Below, piece after piece: positions 61,482-64,000 of a stretch of DNA of 64,000 bases. The notes beneath the pieces were generated by a model. It worked only from the letters and a program-made list of their open reading frames with translations, was not told the DNA's origin and did no database searches. The stretch is taken from NCBI RefSeq assembly GCF_003129565.1, contig NZ_QETF01000002.1:186001-250000 (forward strand). The letters are read 5' to 3'. Within the stretch, counting starts at the first letter, position 1. Every line of letters begins with the position of its first letter. The stretch comes from Salibaculum griseiflavum (GTDB lineage Bacteria; Pseudomonadota; Alphaproteobacteria; Rhodobacterales; Rhodobacteraceae). The position numbers and the translations under genes were made by a program.

Positions 61482-62680
61482 AGCACAGCGGCCAGCCCCA
61501 GCCCCGCCAGCAGCCAAAGCCAGGCCAGGCAGGCCAGCCAGAACAACACCCGGTCCAGCCCGCCGCCATGGCTGTGGTCATGCCGATGACCGTGGCCCCG
61601 GCGCCTCCAGGCCAGCCAGCCGAAGGCGGCTGTGATCGCCCCGAAGACGAGGTTGAGCCAGAAGGTGTAATCCACTGAGAACCGCTCTTCCGGGGCACGG
61701 CGGCTGGCGGTCCCCGCCTCGGGGACCATGTCCAGCGCGTGAAAGCCGTAATGCAGCACAAGCGCCACCGCGACCAGCGCCGCAAGGAACACCGCCGCGA
61801 TATAGAGCGCCATGCGCCAGCCGTAATAGGTCGCGTGCACCCGGATCACCGGAAACACCACCAGGTCGGAAAAGATGAAGGCAAGCACGCCGGCCATGCT
61901 GACCCCGTTGGCGAACAAGAGCCCGGCCAGCGGGATGTTCCCCATCGACCCGATGAAGGTGAAGAACGCGGCCACCGGTCCGATCAGGGCATCGCCGAGG
62001 ACGGCCAACGGCCCGGCGCCTGCGCCGCTGCCTGGAAACAGCCAGGTGAAGAACGCGGCCGGAACGAACACGGCAATGATCCCGGCCAGGGTGAAGCCCA
62101 CCGTCACGTCCTTCCAGACCATGTGCCATTCGCCGAAATAGCGCCCTGCCAGGTCCGACCAGACCGCCCGGCTCTTCAGCAGGTCCGCCGGGTCGGCATC
62201 GGCCTCGTCCGTGTCGGCCTGCAAGCGCTCGCGCACCGCCCCGATCAGGCGCCGGGGCCGGGTCAGGGCAACGATGCCCCACATGGCGAGGATCAGCAGG
62301 AGCCCACCGACATATTCGGCCACCACGAAGTGCCAGCTCAGGAAAACCGAGATCACGATGCCCAGCTCGATCACCAGGTTGGTCGAGGACAGAAGGAACG
62401 CCATGGCGGGGATGAACCCTGCCCCCTTGGCGAAAAGCGCCCGCGTCGTGGCGAGGGCCGAGAAGCTGCAGGAGGAGGAAATGAACCCGAAAAACGTGGC
62501 CAGCGCCACCGCGCGGGCCTGCTTGTCGCCCATGGCACGGCGCATCTGGGCGCGGCCCACGAACAGCTGGATGGCGGAACTGATGACATAGCCCAGCCCG
62601 AAGGCCCAGAACGCCATCCAGAAGAACCCGGCACTGGTCAGCGCCGCATCCGCCCAGAGCGTCAGGAACTCGGCGGTCAA
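61478..62680 (-). CDS. ArsP/DUF318-type permease
   Basis: A 400-residue inner-membrane protein with eight to ten hydrophobic segments. FISSSCSFSALATTRALFAKG and FLLSSTNLVIELGIVI are the family signature around the conserved Ser-Ser-Cys-Ser. The C-terminal half has a His-rich loop (RRRGHGHRHDHSHGGG) that could bind metal. ArsP members export organoarsenicals; others are unassigned, so the substrate is not certain. It follows cysE by 25 bp on the same strand and may be co-transcribed. Confidence 0.88.
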   Translation of the reverse strand: MTAEFLTLWADAALTSAGFFWMAFWAFGLGYVISSAIQLFVGRAQMRRAMGDKQARAVALATFFGFISSSCSFSALATTRALFAKGAGFIPAMAFLLSSTNLVIELGIVISVFLSWHFVVAEYVGGLLLILAMWGIVALTRPRRLIGAVRERLQADTDEADADPADLLKSRAVWSDLAGRYFGEWHMVWKDVTVGFTLAGIIAVFVPAAFFTWLFPGSGAGAGPLAVLGDALIGPVAAFFTFIGSMGNIPLAGLLFANGVSMAGVLAFIFSDLVVFPVIRVHATYYGWRMALYIAAVFLAALVAVALVLHYGFHALDMVPEAGTASRRAPEERFSVDYTFWLNLVFGAITAAFGWLAWRRRGHGHRHDHSHGGGLDRVLFWLACLAWLWLLAGLGLAAVL

Positions 62681-62705
62681 ACCGTGTGGGGCAGATGGTT
62701 GGCCA

Positions 62706-63515
62706 TCACGGCCCCGCTTTCAGGATCTGGTCCATGGTGATGGCCGGCTGGGCACAGCCCGCCTCGCCCACCACCTTGGCCGGGACGCCGGCCACGGTGG
62801 TCTTTTCGGGCACATCGTTCAGAACGACCGAGCCGGCCGCGATACGCGAGCAGCAGCCGACGCGGATATTGCCAAGCACCTTGGCCCCGGCCCCGATCAG
62901 GACGCCGTCGCCGATCTTGGGGTGGCGATCTTCCTCTTCCTTGCCGGTCCCGCCCAGCGTCACCGAATGCAGCATCGAGACATTGTCGCCCACCACGGCG
63001 GTTTCCCCGATCACGATGGAATGGGCGTGGTCGATCATGATCCCCTTGCCCATGCGGGCGCCGGGGTGGATGTCCACGCCATAGACCTCGGAACTGCGCA
63101 TCTGCACGAAATAGGCCAGGTCGCGGCGGCCCTTGTCCCACAGGTAATGGGCCAGACGATAGGCCTGCATCGCCTGGAACCCCTTGTAGTAGAGGATCGG
63201 CTGCAACAGGCGGTGGCAGGCCGGGTCGCGTTCCTGGATCGCGGCCAGGTCCGCGCGGGCGGCCTCGACCAGGTCGGGCGCATCGGCATAGGCCTCTTCG
63301 GCGATCTCGCGCAGCAGGACCATGCTCATTTCATTGGAGCTCAGCTTGGCCGAGAAGCGATAGGACAGCGCCTTTTCCAGCGTCTTGTGATGCAACACGC
63401 AGGCATGGATCAGGCCGCCCATCAGCGGCTCGTCCAATATGGCCTGCTCGGCCTCGGCGGTGATCCGCGCCCAGACCGGATCCAGCTGGGCAAGTTTGGG
63501 GTTCGGCTGTGCCAT
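62706..63515 (-). CDS. cysE: Serine O-acetyltransferase
   Basis: Makes O-acetylserine, the carbon acceptor for sulfide in cysteine synthesis. The 269-residue protein has the N-terminal helical domain and a left-handed beta-helix of hexapeptide repeats (VYGVDIHPGARMGKGIMIDHAHSIVIGE, split here as VYGVDIHPGARMGKGIMID and IVIGETAVVGDN). LGGTGKEEEDRHPKIGDGVL is diagnostic for SAT. The end lies 25 bp before the permease gene. Confidence 0.95.
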   Translation of the reverse strand: MAQPNPKLAQLDPVWARITAEAEQAILDEPLMGGLIHACVLHHKTLEKALSYRFSAKLSSNEMSMVLLREIAEEAYADAPDLVEAARADLAAIQERDPACHRLLQPILYYKGFQAMQAYRLAHYLWDKGRRDLAYFVQMRSSEVYGVDIHPGARMGKGIMIDHAHSIVIGETAVVGDNVSMLHSVTLGGTGKEEEDRHPKIGDGVLIGAGAKVLGNIRVGCCSRIAAGSVVLNDVPEKTTVAGVPAKVVGEAGCAQPAITMDQILKAGP

Positions 63516-63597
63516 GAGGCGCCTCCTTTTCGGCCACTCCTATCCCAGATAGGGTGGGTTGGCCAAGAATAAACCCGTGATGGAAAAGGTCACTGAA

Positions 63598-63936
63598 ATG
63601 GATGACCGCGAAATCGTCGAATTGAAACAGGCGCTTCTCGACCGGCTGGCGGCGCTGGACGAGGAGGATGCGCGCGGCTCGGACGGTCAGAAGACGGTCG
63701 AACTCGACCAGCAGGCGGTCGGGCGGCTCAGTCGGATGGATGCACTGCAGAACCAGGCCATGGCCAAGGCGCAGGCGGCGCGCCGCGCGGGGGAACGGCG
63801 CCGGATCGCGGCGGCCCTGGCCCGGATCGCCGAGGACGAATACGGGTATTGCACCGATTGCGGCGAAGCCCTGGGGTTGGACCGGCTGCGCGCCGACCCG
63901 ACCCTGCCCCGCTGCCTGTCCTGCACAAGGGGCTGA
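63598..63936 (+). CDS. TraR/DksA family zinc-finger protein
   Basis: A 112-residue protein (MDDREIVELKQALLDRLAALD...) with a short coiled coil and an intact C4 zinc finger: YGYCTDCGE and RCLSCTRG (C-x-x-C twice). It is shorter than DksA and may act on RNA polymerase as an accessory. AAAAGG 8 bp before ATG 63598 decides the start; ATG 63580 is the alternative, and the frame is open to 63559. It contrasts with the window's DksA, which lacks most zinc ligands. Confidence 0.85.
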   Translation: MDDREIVELKQALLDRLAALDEEDARGSDGQKTVELDQQAVGRLSRMDALQNQAMAKAQAARRAGERRRIAAALARIAEDEYGYCTDCGEALGLDRLRADPTLPRCLSCTRG

Positions 63937-64000
63937 TCAGCGGCGGCGATCCGGGTCACGGCGCCATTTATCCAGGGCCGTCAGCAAGACGACCAGCGCA
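63937..64000 (-). CDS. C-terminal fragment of a gene entering from the right edge
   Basis: The minus strand has an open frame from the edge to a TGA at 63937, with final residues ALVVLLTALDKWRRDPDRRR: a hydrophobic segment and a basic tail, as in a small membrane protein. It abuts the TraR/DksA stop, tail to tail. Only 20 residues are visible, so identity and reality are uncertain. Confidence 0.4.
   Translation of the reverse strand, partial: ALVVLLTALDKWRRDPDRRR

Overview
The window is a GC-rich alphaproteobacterial chromosome segment, most likely from the Roseobacter/Rhodobacter branch of Rhodobacteraceae. The evidence is marker content and order: dgt-argS-SPOR-nagZ-scpA-scpB, yceD-rpmF-plsX-fabH-ihfA-merR, ftsB beside pdhA-pdhB-pdhC with a lipoyl domain on PdhB, an Entner-Doudoroff edd-eda pair, OlsB, a long dCTP deaminase, a one-cysteine DksA and a GC-rich hairpin repeat placed just after stop codons. 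It looks like core chromosome: I see no transposase, integrase, phage gene, CRISPR array or replication origin.

Layout. 0-6.9 kb: peptidase fragment, outer-membrane barrel, MazG, an SDR enzyme, an ABC-F ATPase, OlsB and BamE. 6.9-12.6 kb: ribosomal L32 and fatty acid/phospholipid initiation genes, IHF alpha, a MerR regulator, tRNA-Pro and dCTP deaminase. 12.6-19.4 kb, minus strand: chromosome segregation (ScpAB), cell-wall recycling (NagZ), a SPOR protein, ArgS and dGTPase. 19.5-25 kb: Fe-S insertion protein, exonuclease III, a SulP transporter with a universal stress protein, a flavin monooxygenase and DksA. 25.1-30.2 kb: a plus-strand run with MoxR ATPase, GNAT, DUF2927 lipoprotein, a 56-residue membrane protein, a CoxE-type VWA protein and an M48 peptidase. 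30.2-35.3 kb: PIN protein, rRNA methyltransferase, a lipoprotein, then edd-eda behind a LacI-type operator. 35.5-43.3 kb: GlnE, a frameshifted YbaK-type gene, DUF2852 behind paired palindromes, RDD protein, Bpt aminoacyl-transferase and a large calcium-binding repeat protein. 43.6-46.4 kb: ilvIH behind a leader-peptide attenuator, with a low-GC ORF between the two subunit genes. 46.5-54.4 kb: EF-hand protein, Rieske oxygenase, nucleoside hydrolase, SelO, a drug/metabolite exporter, DUF3179 and two cyclophilins. 54.5-60.9 kb: pgk, class I aldolase, ftsB and the pyruvate dehydrogenase genes. 61-64 kb: AhpD-like protein, ArsP-type permease, CysE and a zinc-finger TraR/DksA protein.

Carbon metabolism is the main theme. 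Sugar acids enter through Edd/Eda to pyruvate and glyceraldehyde-3-phosphate, Pgk and the aldolase serve the lower pathway and gluconeogenesis, and PDH makes acetyl-CoA for FabH/PlsX lipid synthesis. Pyruvate also feeds acetolactate synthase. Three of these units carry visible control elements: the edd operator, the ilv attenuator and a 24-bp palindrome before pdhA. No wholly new multi-gene system is evident. The best leads are the unassigned regulatory palindromes, the ORF inside ilvIH and the MoxR-to-M48 gene run.
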